In this document: piece after piece, positions 32,760 through 44,670 of the stretch
How positions within the stretch are numbered: position 1 is the stretch's first letter
Layout of the letters: each line of letters opens with the position of its first letter
Notes under the pieces: model-generated
Told to the model about the DNA's origin: nothing
Database searches by the model: none
The model's input: only the letters and a program-made list of their open reading frames with translations
Translations under genes and position numbers: made by a program
Origin: Umbilicaria muhlenbergii
Taxonomy: Eukaryota > Ascomycota > Lecanoromycetes > Umbilicariales > Umbilicariaceae
Reading direction: 5' to 3'
DNA length: 64,000 bases
Assembly: GCA_000611775.1 (NCBI GenBank)
Contig: KK106983.1
Span: 3,993,570-4,057,569, forward strand

Positions 32760-34069
32760 GGTGGGTGGTGGGTTTAGGGGAAAGTGGTGGTTGAGAAGAA
32801 GTGGTGGTTAGGATGTAGGTTAGTCGTAGGATAGGTGAATCACCAAAATCAGGAGGAGAACGTCGAATGCAAGGAGAGGAAATGAATGTCAGATCAATTT
32901 AGGGGGATATTGACAAGATATGAAGTAGAGTCTCAATCACGGTGACGACTAGAATAAAAGAGGCGCAGGAACGCACGGAAGTATTAAATGCAGGTACGCT
33001 TGAGACGATAATGCCAAGAGCAGCCCAAGGAAAGGTGATTTATATACTATAGTGAAGCAATCCAAAAGAGCGGCAGCGCAAGAGACCGGAGCACTGACAT
33101 AATTGTGGAACACAAGAGGAGGCTGAGCACGTGTTTCCCAGGTTTTGAAGCGTTCTAGACCTGTGTTACAGATGAGGCGACGCGGATGAAGAGCATATTT
33201 TCTCATTACCCTTCTCATTACCCCGGAGAAACGTGTAAATGTCCGATGACTGACACACTCACTGAGAAATCGCATGTTTCACACAAGCAGGCTGAGGGCC
33301 TTCAACAAGGTCGCTTCCCGACTCTGGGCACCTGTACCTTGATCGAAGAAACGCAGACCGGCCGCAATCGTGGCCTCAAGCGCAACGGCAACAGATTAGC
33401 CATAGTCCTCCAAGCAAACGCCACAACCTTCAGGCTCCAGAGCATAAATGTAGACACAAGCTATTCCGACAAGCATCCAGACCAAGCTTTCCGACCGAGC
33501 CTTGAGGAAAAGTCTCCAACACATGGCTACAGCATGGGCTCCAACTTTTCTCCCTTGGTAAATCCAACCGTGAATGGTGGCTCAGCATGTCCCTGACATG
33601 AGTCTGATGGAAAAAGGCGCGCATCGCATACTCGCAAGGCCATGAAAGAAGTGACCCTTGTGGCGGAGTCGTCGCAGATTTCCATCGTGAAGACGGCAAC
33701 TGATGCTCTGCGGTTCAACGTCCAAAGTGCTCTAACCCGAAACGGCTAATGCGATCACAACGGCCATCACGGCTTCCCCTTCGAACTTCGACCTTCTACT
33801 CCCAGTTAGCGGCCTCACTGCTCGCGGCCCAGCTGGGACGCAGGACGCTGCGGCAATTTCAAGATGCATATCCTCTTCCGGTCTCCTGACGACCTATGGG
33901 CGGAGATCGGAGCCAGATGTGGAGTCGCAACAATGTACTCCGCTTCGTACCTTTTCGGTGCCCTGGCCGTGTTGTCGTCGAGTATGTTCCCCGGAGAGCT
34001 CTACAGCTGGAGCATACCAGGGCTTGCCCAAGTGCTGAGGCTGTGCCGTGATAGTCTTCACCGGTCACG
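32760..34069. other. Intergenic, no gene seen
   Basis: 1.3 kb upstream of two divergent secreted-protein genes. Frames of 100-140 codons occur on both strands at 33190-33700 but have no domain, signal peptide or matched splice sites. Confidence 0.45.
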
Positions 34070-36127
34070 ATGACATACCACCGTTTGCATGTTCTCCTCA
34101 GTGTCATTCTGTGCGTTCTCTTTGCCTTGCCGTCAAGCTCCCGCGCGTCAGGATCGCGGACCCCTAACCATGAGGTGTTCAAGCGACAGAGTGCCGCCTC
34201 TGGCCTCCTCAACGATTTCCAGGTCTACGAACCGGTTCTGACCCCGACCGGTTCCAGCGACCAGTATGGCTGCATCTATACAGAGCTCTTGATGGACCAC
34301 TCGTTCGGATTTTCGTATGGGGTGCCGTTCGTTGGTAAAGGCCTATGTCTGCGTGGAAGTCGCTCCAGGTGATCCTGCTGATCCGCCTTTGCCCTAGGAA
34401 GCTACACGCCTCCACCATGCTCCTTCAATCGCGTCACGATGAACTTCACCGTGACCTCGGCTGGCAGACAATTCGACCGTCTTGGCATAATGTACCTTGG
34501 AGATATCGAAGTTTTCCGCACTTCTACCGCTGAGCCCACTGCGAGGGGCATTGTTTGGACTTACACCAAAGAGATGGAACAGTACAACGCGCTTTGGAGG
34601 GAACCGCAAAAAATCATCTTTGACTTGGGCAATCTGATTGATTCAACGTACACCGCGGCTTACAATACTACATTGACAGCGACATTTTTCACCGTACCGA
34701 ATTCCAGGCCCACCGCGGATCAGATCCTGCCCATTTCTGCTCTACAATCGGGTAAGAACATGGGTAGCAACTTCCAAGTACCCTCGCAGAATGCGTCAGT
34801 TTCTTACACGCTGCCTCGGAACATTCAGCGCGCCGTGGTTAGTCTCAGCGCCAATGGGCAGGCAACGGAAGAGTTCTGGTATACGAACGTTCTTTCGTCT
34901 GATGCCAATACTTTCGTCAATACGACAGGGACCTTGTACGGATATTCACCCTTTCGGGAGGTACAGCTCTTTGTTGACGGGCAGCTTGCTGGCGTCAGCT
35001 GGCCCTTTCCCGTAGTTTTTACCGGAGGCATCGTCCCAGGGCTTTGGCGTCCGATCGTCGGGATTGACGCTTTCGATCTGCGCCAACATGAGATCGACGT
35101 GACTCCATTCCTGCCATTGCTGTGTGACGGTAACAGTCACATATTTGAAATTCGAGTTGCAGGACTCGATGATGATGGTTCGGGGCACGCCACACTTACA
35201 GAGACTGTAGGCTCATATTGGGTAATCACGGGAACGATCTTCTTGTTTTTGGACGGTGCAGGTTCTGTGACTACTGGGTCGATGCCCGTTGTCAACCAAT
35301 TGCCACCCCAATTCACCATTTCTTCCGTGGTTACCCAAGATTCAACAGGCGCGAATGAGACACTGGTATATACTACCGAAGCGTCTAGATATCTGTCAAT
35401 CTCATCTACCATCACCACCTCAACCGGATCTTCCGCAGTGTCCTGGGTTCAGCACCTCTCCTACGCCAATTATGGTGCTCTGACCGCACAAGGTCTCGTG
35501 CAGGTGACCAACCAAACCACCGCCGGTATTGACACGTCCTCCAGCGGTTATGTGAATAGCTACAGCTATCCCATCTATGTCAATTCATCCTATTCCATTG
35601 ATGCAGCAGGCGACGTGGGAATCAAGGCCACCATTACCCTCGGGCTCGACTTCAATGTCTTCGGACCATCCGTCTTCCCCTCGGGCATTCAAAGCTTCAA
35701 CATCACGACTCCCGCTCAGTTCAGCCTCGCCGGCAGCATTGTACCGCAAAGCGTCCAGTTCACCAACAACCTCCCGTTTTTCAGCGGGTCCCAACTTTCA
35801 ACAACACAATCGGCCAGCGCGCAATACTACTCCAGCCGAAGGCTATCCTACTCCTTCGGGACCACCGAGCAAGACTTCTCCTTTAAGGGCGTGGAGGTTA
35901 ACGTGCCAGATGTGACTGTTGAATTATATACTAGGCATGTCGTCGCTGTCAACTCGACTGTGACCGAGGACAACCAGACGCTGGTGGGAATGACTTTTGG
36001 GCCTCAGATGGCGGTGGCGGAAATGGCAGAGGCCGGGCCGGCGTCAGATGATGTGTTTAGCGTGAGGAGTTTGCTGGGCAGAGGACCGGGGAAGACGAAG
36101 GTGGAGTTAGCTGGGGGGACATTCTAG
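34070..36127 (+). CDS. Peptide-N4-(N-acetyl-beta-glucosaminyl)asparagine amidase A (PNGase A)
   Basis: Exons 34070-34334 and 34398-36127 give 664 aa. PNGase A-type enzymes remove N-glycans from glycopeptides in acidic, extracellular or vacuolar settings. A signal peptide (VLLSVILCVLFALPSS) leads to YGCIYTELLMDHSFGFSYG and, across the intron, YTPPPCSFNRVTMNFTVTS with LGIMYLGDIEVFRTSTAEPT, IVWTYTKEM and GNLIDSTYTAAYN, the signature blocks of the family. Later blocks include REVQLFVDGQLAGVSWPFPV and IVPGLWRPIVGIDAFDLRQH. Many N-x-S/T sequons are present. Length agrees with fungal members. The intron (GTAAAG/CTAG) is supported because it restores the block exactly. Confidence 0.92.
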
Positions 36128-37093
36128 AGTGTTAACGTGTATGACTATGCATCGACCTAGGGCCTCAGGTAATAGTTAATACGGTGTACGCTCCTGGCGC
36201 ATTTCGGTGAGACCAGTATCAATTCATCCATACTCGGGTGTACAAAGACACAAGGCCTTTCGGCCTCACGCGTGGGGCATCAAAACAATACAAGAAACGC
36301 ACTAATGCACACCAACTTTGTCCGGGATCGCTCGGTGATCGCTTCCGACCCTTGTGTTAGTCTGCTTTGGGGATAGCTAATCAACTTGCAGTCGCAACGT
36401 GGATCTTAACTTACCCGGCCTCAACACACCTTCAAGATGGATGCTATTTAGATAAAGTGATGAATCCAGCACAATGATAAAGGAAAACTGAAGACCTTTC
36501 CTTATATTTCAGCAGCTGAGTATAAACTTTATTCATTTAGTAAATTTTGTGGACTAAAATATATAAATTGAATATAGAAAACTATTAAGAAGAAATATAT
36601 TACATGTGTTATTATTTGTTTACTTTTTAATTACATTAAAAGAAAACATAGTAGTATAATAATTCAATATGATATCTCACTGCGGATGCTAGTAAAAATT
36701 CAGAACAACTGAATATATATTATAAAGAATATTAAAAGCTATTTAAATTACTTTAGACTTATATATTAAATATTTATTTAAATCTCCTTCAGCAAAGTGA
36801 TAAATTACGTATTTAATACAGAGGACAGAAAATTTGTTGAGAGATTCACTGAGTTAAAGTTTAATTATACATCATATAAGAGTGTCAGCATTCACTGAAC
36901 TTTAAACTTTAACTACTTATTACTTTGTTACTTTACACATTACACTCTTTACTCACACAATATATTATCTTATAATAGACATAAACCTCTCACTTACTAA
37001 CTTCAAAGTATCTTTGCAGAACAATATCATAGTTGAGTCTATTGTTCTGATTATATCAGAACTTACTTGCAGTTTTGTGCAAGTTTGCACAAG
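36128..37093. repeat. AT-rich block (36440-37060) and flanks
   Basis: About 600 bp is strongly AT-rich, with long A/T runs such as AATATATAAATTGAATATAG, in sharp contrast to neighbours. A lone TTACCCGGCC lies just before it at 36411-36420. Such blocks in ascomycetes often come from repeat-induced point mutation of old repeats, which I infer here. No coding remnant is readable. The last 15 bases before 37017 form CTTCAAAGTATCTTTGC, also at 42188. Confidence 0.65.
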
Positions 37094-38837
37094 ATGTTAG
37101 GTCAGTACTATGCAACATTTAAGGTTACCACCCAACTGACAGCAGCAGTAACCTCCTCAACATCAACATCCTCAGCTGCGACGACGTCGTCGCAATTGGG
37201 AGTGCTGCCAACCGGCTTAAGGCCTGTGTATCGCGACGCTCGCAGTCGTGCACTATATCCCAGAGATGCGCGCTCCAACTCTTTACCGGGTGGCAGCGCC
37301 AGCTCTCCCAACGCCATCCCAAAGCTGACCAAACAATTCTCCCACGTTCTTCTTCCAGCACGTCCCAAATACATACCAAACTCGGCGATATCTCTGCCTA
37401 CTGGACCATCACTCACTCCAGTCGAGTATGGGGGCCCCAAGATGCACATATCCTCGAGAACTGTCTCACGCGGTCAAGTCCACTTCCAACTAAGCCGAGT
37501 CGCTGATGGCGCGACCACACTTTACCCGGAAGATGTACCTTTGGAGCGCCTCTTCGACTTCATTACGCCCGAGGAGCTGCAGAAGTTCGAGCACGAGCAG
37601 TATGCAGTTGAAGAAGAGCAAGAGAAATTAAGAAAGACGGTCAAGAGGAGAGGACGACCGCCAGGATCAAAGAAGAAGACAACCGTCACAGGGCCGTCAA
37701 CGCAAGCTGGGAGCGGAGACCTGAGTCCCAGGCCTCCGTCGTCTGAGCCAACGTTGTCGGTCACGTCTGAGACCGATCCGCTCCAAAGAGAATCTGAACG
37801 TGACGCCATCGAGAGGGCTCCTCCACAACCAAGTGGTCAAGGCACCACCAGCAGCGCAGCCTCTACACGTTCAACAATATCTCAGCAATCTGAGGAGGTG
37901 GAACAAGGACGATATCAGATGCTGCCTCCTACGCCGCGGCGGATCTTGCAATCCGTAACAAGATCCTCGAGCACTAGCCCTGTACCGGTGAATACCGGTA
38001 AGTTCCTATTCCATTCATGAAACCGTCACCACTGACGGTTTTCCAGCTTCATTCGCCCAAGCACAGCAATATGTGAGCCCTGCCGCAAAGAACAATGACT
38101 CACGTCGACCCAAAACTGTTGCGAACCATCCCTCGAGGTCTCCAGAACATATCAACAACGAAACGAATAGTCATCATATGTCCAGACCTACAGCGACTTC
38201 AAGACCCGCTAGCGTCAGCTCGTCCGCTACTTCCAAAATCGGTCATCCCGCAGATAGCGACGACGAACAAAGTGTGAACAGCGAAGCCCTGCTGCGTCAG
38301 TTCCAAGGACAGAGTGTCCAGAGGCTAAAGCACCAGTCTCCGTTAATCAGTCTCATCTCAAAGCATTCACACACCCCCAACTCAACAAAGACGAAAGCCC
38401 TCATATCATCCTCCTCCCCCATCCTACCCCCATCAGCCTCCAAAAAACGCCCTTCACCCAACAAACCCCCCACACCCACCCCCCGCACCGCCAGAAAGCG
38501 CAAACGCCTCTTCACCCGCAAACCCCCCACCCCCAAGCCCGCCGCCCCCGAAGAAGAAGACTGGTACATCGAGCGCATCGTCGACCACCGCAAACCCAGC
38601 TATCCAAGCCGCTTCCACCTGGAGTACCTGATCAAATGGCGGGACCACCCTGCTGACGAGAATACGTGGCAAAGCGAGGAAAGTCTGGTGGGTGCGGACG
38701 AGATGCTGAAGAATTATCGCGCGAGGGTTGCGGTGGAGGGGGCGGGGGAGCATGGGAGGAGGTGGGTGAGAGCTATGGAGGGGCGGAGTGGGGGGAAAGA
38801 GGAGGATGAGGATGATGAGGAGGAGATGAGTATGTAA
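37094..38837 (+). CDS. AT-hook and chromodomain protein
   Basis: Exons 37094-37997 and 38047-38837 (GTAAGT/CCAG, phase 1) give 564 aa. An AT-hook-like KRRGRPPGSKKK lies near residue 200, preceded by DFITPEELQKFEHEQ and a Glu/Lys-rich helix. Basic, Ser/Pro-rich sequence (ARKRKRLFTRKPPTPKPA) leads to a C-terminal chromodomain, WYIERIVDHRKPSYPSRFHL through LIKWRDHPADENTWQSEESL. The aromatic residues W/Y at its start, W in IKW and W in NTWQ form the usual methyl-lysine cage. An acidic tail ends the protein. I infer a nuclear chromatin reader; a role in heterochromatin is possible. The start next to the AT-rich block is the least certain part. Confidence 0.85.
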
Positions 38838-40094
38838 GGGAGAGGAGAGATGAACGGTGTTGATGTTGGGGAGGTATGATGTGATGATGTGATGGGTACT
38901 GAGATGATACGAATCTTATGAACTGGGCTTTGGCGCTGGGGATCTGGGTGGGGCGATGGCTTTTGCTTGAGCCGGGTTGTTTGCAGCGCTTGCTCTGAAT
39001 GTATACTTTATGGAGCTTGAGTGGGTAAATTAATATCTAATCTTTTGGCTTTGCTTGATCATAGTAATTAATGATCATGGATTATGGCATGGATTATGGT
39101 TGTATTTGGATGTAACGGTACCCAACGTGTTCACTTAGTATTATTGCCTCTAGAAAGCCCTCAGGCATAGAATCAACAGGGGGAGCCCCCACCTAATGAA
39201 GCGCTGGTCTCAGAATTTGAGGATACGAAATCCGTAAAAATCTGGAAACCTTTCAACTCTACAATCCGCAGTACGCAACAAGATTTCGCAGTCCGCTGTG
39301 GTTTTGTCGCCATTGACGGCCCGTATCCCTCTACTCGGAACAACCAATCATTTCGCCCCGACGCCTGCCCTTCCCCCCCCTCCAAGCCCTAGACCTACAT
39401 CCCAACCTAAATCTCACCTGACCGGCACCCTTCCCGCCACACCCACATTCTTCAGCATATTCTATCACTTGTTTGAGTTCTTTGACACACGACGCCGATT
39501 CCACAAGTGCTTTGTTCACGGCACCGCCTGCTGCGGCTGAAACATCTAGTGCGTGCGCGACGTTTCGCTCTTTTTGCAGCCGCAGAGGCGATTTTGCGGC
39601 ACGGTTGGATTTGCGCGCGAGCGACAAATTTTGAGGTCTGGACTCCGGGAGGGGAGTTTGCGGGATAGGTTGTTGAATATAATTCCACGGATCGACTATC
39701 CCCTAAAAACAAGTGGGAAATGCCCAACTATAAGGCCCTGACGTGACTGCCTGGACCCTGAAATTCACCCCGATATCCGACACCCGAAAGCCGACAGCGC
39801 CTAAATTCAACATAGGTTTGAAGCAGAGATGGAGACGGGCGTGCTGGGGAAGAGGATGAAGGGTGCGCTCGGGTAGTTCTGGGAAGAGAGGGGAGGGTCA
39901 AAGGGCGAGTGAGAGATTGCGAAGGTTGAAAGGTTTCTGTTCTGCTACATTCCTACAGTTGACCCGATTTCATATCGTCATTATTATCAGTTGGAGTATC
40001 GCATGTGGTGAACTTCTTGCTACTCGCTGCGTTGGATCTACGTCATCCCATCCCATTCCACCAGCCCTCGTCGTCCCCAAAAGCCCATATCAGC
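38838..40094. other. Intergenic, no supported gene
   Basis: 1.26 kb. A 98-codon minus-strand frame around 39331-39627 has some helical coding character (AHALDVSAAAGGAVNKALVE) but no ATG at its open end, no paralogue and no domain, so I do not call it. Confidence 0.4.
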
Positions 40095-40705
40095 ATGCGA
40101 GTCTCCAAGCTCTCGATCATCCTCAGCCTAGCTCAGCTCTCCCCTCTCGCCTACGCCCTCCCCCTCACCGCTCCCTCCCTCTCTCCTCGACAGGAAATCT
40201 CCCCCAACGCCCAACCAAACTCGTAAGCACCTCCCCCTCCCCCTTTCCCCCTCCACACTCTCTAACCACCCCGCCCAGCCTCCTCGCCACCCGCTCCTCT
40301 CCCCTCCCCCTCCTTCCCCGCTCCCCCACCACGCACATCTACCGCGCCCCCAACTCACAAACCTACATCATCCTCACCCTCCGCCACGCCTTCACCGGCA
40401 CCGCAATTCGGGACCTGCTGACTATGGCCATGCACACAATAAACCTGCAGCTCGACCTACACGGTGACGGACTCATCCCGGGGGGAACCTTCAACCGGGA
40501 ATCTAGCACTACCGGGCTAGTGTTGCGGGCGTGGAATGCTAATAACCACCAGACGACCTGGGGGGTGTTGGCGGCGGCGGTGACGGCGATGTTGGACGGG
40601 ATGGCGAGGGATGGGTGGGGGTGGTTGTGGATGGAGGGTGAGGGCGGGCTGATGTGGCTGTGGCGGGTTGGCTTGGTGGTTGCGGGAGCGGAAGTGCGGT
40701 CGTGA
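40095..40705 (+). CDS. Secreted NANNHQ-family protein, copy C (cysteine-free)
   Basis: Exons 40095-40222 and 40279-40705 give 184 aa. A signal peptide (MRVSKLSIILSLAQLSPLAY) precedes the phase-2 GTAAGC/CCCAG intron found in all paralogues. The core has IYRAPNSQTYIILTLRHAF, HGDGLIPGGTF and AWNANNHQTTWGVL. Both family cysteines are gone: Cys1 is replaced within QEISPNAQ, and Cys2 by Arg in YRAPNS. The C-terminal WDGDNxVGxG segment is also diverged to a Trp/Gly-rich tail (WGWLWMEGEGGLMW). This copy may be neofunctionalised or decaying, although the frame is fully open. Confidence 0.8.
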
Positions 40706-42712
40706 TGCTGGTGTATGCCTTTTGTTGTATGTGTCGGAGGACTGCATTGGCGGACTTTCGTAGGGCATGCCATTGGTAATCACTGGAGACCCTCTAAGTG
40801 CCGGGAAGTAGCTACACACCAACTCTATGTCTTTCCACGTTGTATGTGGCGGTGGCTGCACTCTCGGTGCCTGTATTTCGTTCCTGTGACCTATAGACTT
40901 TCGGGCAGCGACACGTCTTTGGAATGGCCTCGACCTTGGTTTCCAGCCTAAGCAAAATCAAGTGCCCAAGTACGGCAAAGGCAGTAAGGCCTCCTATGGC
41001 GCGAGGATGGTGAATGGTGTTGCGTACATTGAAAACACGAGCATCGAAATAAACTTATAAGAATCATTGGCATTTTGCGTTGGATGCGAAGACGTTCATT
41101 TAGCCTCAATAGCCTAGTACCACGCCCGGATCATATCCACTGAGAGAGATGCCATAGCTATGACGCTCATCCACGGATAATTTGTATAGCGTAAATTATC
41201 CCAGACGACATCAAATGATTTATGACCTCAGTTAGACAAGCTCAGCCTCCGGTGTAAGTGAGCTGATGCTATATGATATGAAGAATACCCCCGCCAGGCC
41301 ACCCATCGGGTAGACGCTTCCAAACCGTATGAGTCGTAGCCGGCGTCTTCACTGAGAAGTTTTCTTCGCAAAGAGCTGAAGGATCCAAAGCAGCAGTAAC
41401 AGTACGTGTAGGAGGGTCAAAGCTGGAGAAAAGTACAAGAGCTTTGTGTCATTTATCGACCGAAAATGCCTCCATCACTGGACTTTGAAACGAAGGAAAC
41501 CTTTGGCGTTGAATTTGAGAGCGAGTAGATGCATTAGCAGAGTACTGGGTAATACAAAGGAGCTGTGCACTCAGGGACCTCCGGAAGCAGTGTGTGGGCT
41601 TTAGGCAGAACAACGTGATCAACCGAATGCTAGGGCACAGCCCGATAGTGAAGCTTGGAAGGAAGTGGCGAAGACCAATGATGGTGGCAAAGCCTTTAAG
41701 GAAGGCAGTGTAGCCACGTAACGTGAACACGGCGTAAAGCCGGTCAATGATCGAGATCACACCGAGCCGCACCCGAGGACAGAAGCGGAAACAGTAGAAC
41801 ATTTGGTAAAAGAAAAGGAATTTCCCTACGTCAGTGGGAGATGTCGACTCGTGCGGGCGAGATGCCGTTCCCATGGGCTGAATGCATGCGCCAAACGGCC
41901 ACGACAACGGCGCAGCATTGAAACTAGAATATATGGCGGTTCTCGATTGGATGGACCCCCGAACATCTCAAAACTGCAAACATTCAACGACTCTGACGGG
42001 AATACTCGGCGCTGCAAAAGCAGCCTGAGGGCCGGGGACAAAAGAAGTGGCACACTCACTTGAAAGCACCTTGAAAAAGGCATATGGCCGCTACAGCACT
42101 CACTCAACAACAAATCATTCCGCACTTCTACAAATTGAGCAATACAGCAATTATATACTAAAAGTTCTATCTATAAAGGTTTGACATCTTCAAAGTATCT
42201 TTGCGCAGTGCTGCAGCTGTTGCAATTCAGGTCATCAACTATTCGCGTATTCTGGAGAGTGTGCCACATAATTTGTTCCTGGCCCTCAGCCTTAGGACAC
42301 AGTGATGGTAAGGTAACATCAGTTTCATCTTGGATCTAATCCTGCGCCCGATCTAATCCTGGGCCCCCTGGCTCCCTTTTGCGCAGAACCACCACAGACA
42401 CCAATGATGCCGCACCTGGCACGTTTGGATGGAGCGGCATTCCGTATGATAGCCTTAATTCAGTTATCGGAGCGGGCGATGTGAGGCACTACAAAACAAC
42501 ACCACTAGGATTGGATAGGGGTTCCCCTTGTCTGCTCATCCTGGTATGATAGTAGTCTCTGTGCCTGTCGTTGACCTGGATCATTTCCTTGAGACGGCCT
42601 GTCATCCTGCAGGGGTTCCAGGTATATACACATCTGACGTTTCTTGCATCCTTCAACTCCTGAAACCAATGCCATTTTACAGAGCGGTGCAAATCGTTCC
42701 TGGATGCCGCCG
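40706..42712. other. 2-kb gene-poor region
   Basis: No credible coding region on either strand. A copy of CTTCAAAGTATCTTTGC (42188-42204) matches one near the AT-rich block at 37001. No inverted ends, RNA gene or tandem array is obvious. Confidence 0.45.
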
Positions 42713-43722
42713 TTATTGCAGCTCGGGGATCTGCCTATCAGTAGGTAATTCGATTCCTCGATCGCCGGGTAATTCGGCTCTATCTCTGGATTCAGATTGT
42801 TCCCTTGCGACGGGGTGTGATATTTGGTAGAGTGCCGTCGAAGGAATAGACAAGGCCGCGACTTGCTGCTGGAGTCTTCGTCTCTTCTTCCTTTCAAGCA
42901 GGAGAAAATAGAGGGCGACTGCCATAAGGAGAATTCCGAGAGGGACTCCGATAGCAGCGATAATTATAGCAGATTTGGAGTGGGTGTTTGAGGTTGTAGC
43001 CGGTGATATTGTTGCCCGGAAATTGGTGGCGGTTGAAGATGTTACAAAGGTAGCTGTTGTGGTATCTGATGTTATGGGGGTTGAGTTTGGCATATGGGAA
43101 GATGTCGGCGATGATGACTCTGTGGTATGCACCTGGGAAGAAGTTGATAATGACGTATTTAGGGTCGGCACCTGGGACGAAGGAGATAAAGATGTCTCTG
43201 GAGAAGGGCCACTAGAGACACTAGAAGAGGCAGTAGTATTGGTCACGTTGACGACCAATATCGCTCCAAAACCCGCAGAGAGGGTGAAGTTCTGTAAACA
43301 GCATCCTTGCCACAGTGCCGGTGAACAAGCGCAGGCGAAAGTGCCCCGGGCGCCATGATCGACGACTTCACAAGGTATAATGTTGTGGCCCGCGGGTTCT
43401 GAGGATGAACATGTTAGCCTACGTTCCCTCATAGAAGGCTTCATTCGAACGAGGCAGCTTACGATCGGGACAAAATTTGGGGCATTCAGGCGCTTGCCAA
43501 TAGCTGTCCGTGCAGATACCCTGATAGATGTACCCTTCGTTGCTATAACCTGCCCTACTTCAGTCCATAAGGTCTACCCTAGTGTTGTTCTACCTGGACT
43601 ACTTACATAGACTGTCACCGATACAGTTCTCCCCGACGTAACAACAGGCGCTATTCTCTGCATCGGGATTGCAAGGGACATAGTTTGCATCAGCGTTACC
43701 TGACTCATCATAGCAAGTCCTT
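42713..43722 (-). CDS. Cys-rich single-pass membrane protein, 5' end unresolved
   Basis: Minus-strand exons 43549-43463 and 43398-42713, with an upstream exon of about 43722-43607 (AG/GACTTGC border). The ectodomain reads TCYDESGNADANYVPCN, NSACCYVGENC, SLCYSNEGYIYQGICTD, SYWQAPECPKFCPD and ACSPALWQGCC, a cysteine pattern common in ascomycete surface proteins. A Ser/Thr-rich stalk and the helix SAIIIAAIGVPLGILLMAVA precede ERKKRRRL and a charged tail. I could not find a convincing signal-peptide exon; the ATG at 43934 with a hydrophobic leader is one candidate. Function unknown; likely a surface receptor or wall protein. Confidence 0.75.
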
Positions 43723-44670
43723 ACCATGGCGACTGATCATTACCGTGATGGAGAAAAATTGAGGAAACATACTACTAATATGACCAGCAGGTCCTTTTTA
43801 GCAGTAGCAACAGTAGGATGGTCAGGATCTAACACAGTAACACTAGTCAACGCCGCGGCATTGCCACCACAGCACCAGGCAAAGCAAGAACTGACTAAAA
43901 TGATTGGACCAGCTTCAACCACGACTGGAAACATGTGTCGTTTTCTGCAACCTCGAGGGGGTTTAGTAGTACTTGAGACGAGTTGTGGCACGGTAGGACC
44001 CCAAAAAAGCATATCTGCCAGAGCATATAACTGTGCAACCAGTTCCACATGCTCTTGTAGGATAGTAGCAAAGATGCCGTGGAGGGAACTGAACAGAGTA
44101 ACGTAAGGTTAGGTGGCTGTGGTTATCACCATGGCCTTTCTAAGTGGGAGGCAGGCGGCGGATCGACTCTCTCAGGCTAGCAACAGAGAGGAGAGACATT
44201 GAAAAGCGTTCAGTATGTAGCTTTCGGATCCAGTGGTCCCTGTGCTTGCCCAGCATAGCCCTTCTGAAGTTTGCCCTTCGATGCTGGGTTGTCGAGGGGG
44301 GCTCTGCTGAATGGCTGAGCCCGCGCCATGCTATGGAATCCCATCTCACCTGCTTAGAGACAGGTTTCAGTCTATCGAACTCGGACGACCGTCTTATGAA
44401 TAGCCATGACCGTGATAAACTTATAGAGTAGCTAGCCCTAGAGCTGAGGGAGGCGCGGAGGAAGGGCGAGACGTCCGAAAAGTTTCCCGGATTTTTACCT
44501 GCGACCAGACAATTGAAAACAGCTTTATGCATTGTAGGACGCCGAGGTTTTGCATCCACCAATCAGTTCCACAGTTCAGTGGGTTAGACTGTGGTGCTAA
44601 CATACAAACCCTTAAAACGCCATCAGCCCTGCCTCATGAACTCCTTTCACTGTGTCAAGTTATTTTGCAG
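43723..44670. other. Intergenic; may hold first exon of the gene to the left
   Basis: About 950 bp. A minus-strand frame at 43740-44048 contains a hydrophobic leader-like stretch (GPIILVSSCFAWCCGG), but its link to the Cys-rich gene is unproven. The rest shows nothing. Confidence 0.4.

Noticed and set aside
36440-37060. AT-rich block considered as a centromere fragment or origin
   Set aside because: Only about 600 bp, with no repeats or conserved motif visible; degraded repeat is the simpler reading.
41449-41907. 152-codon minus-strand frame in the gene-poor region
   Set aside because: Phe/Arg/Leu-rich composition without domain or paralogue; probably chance.
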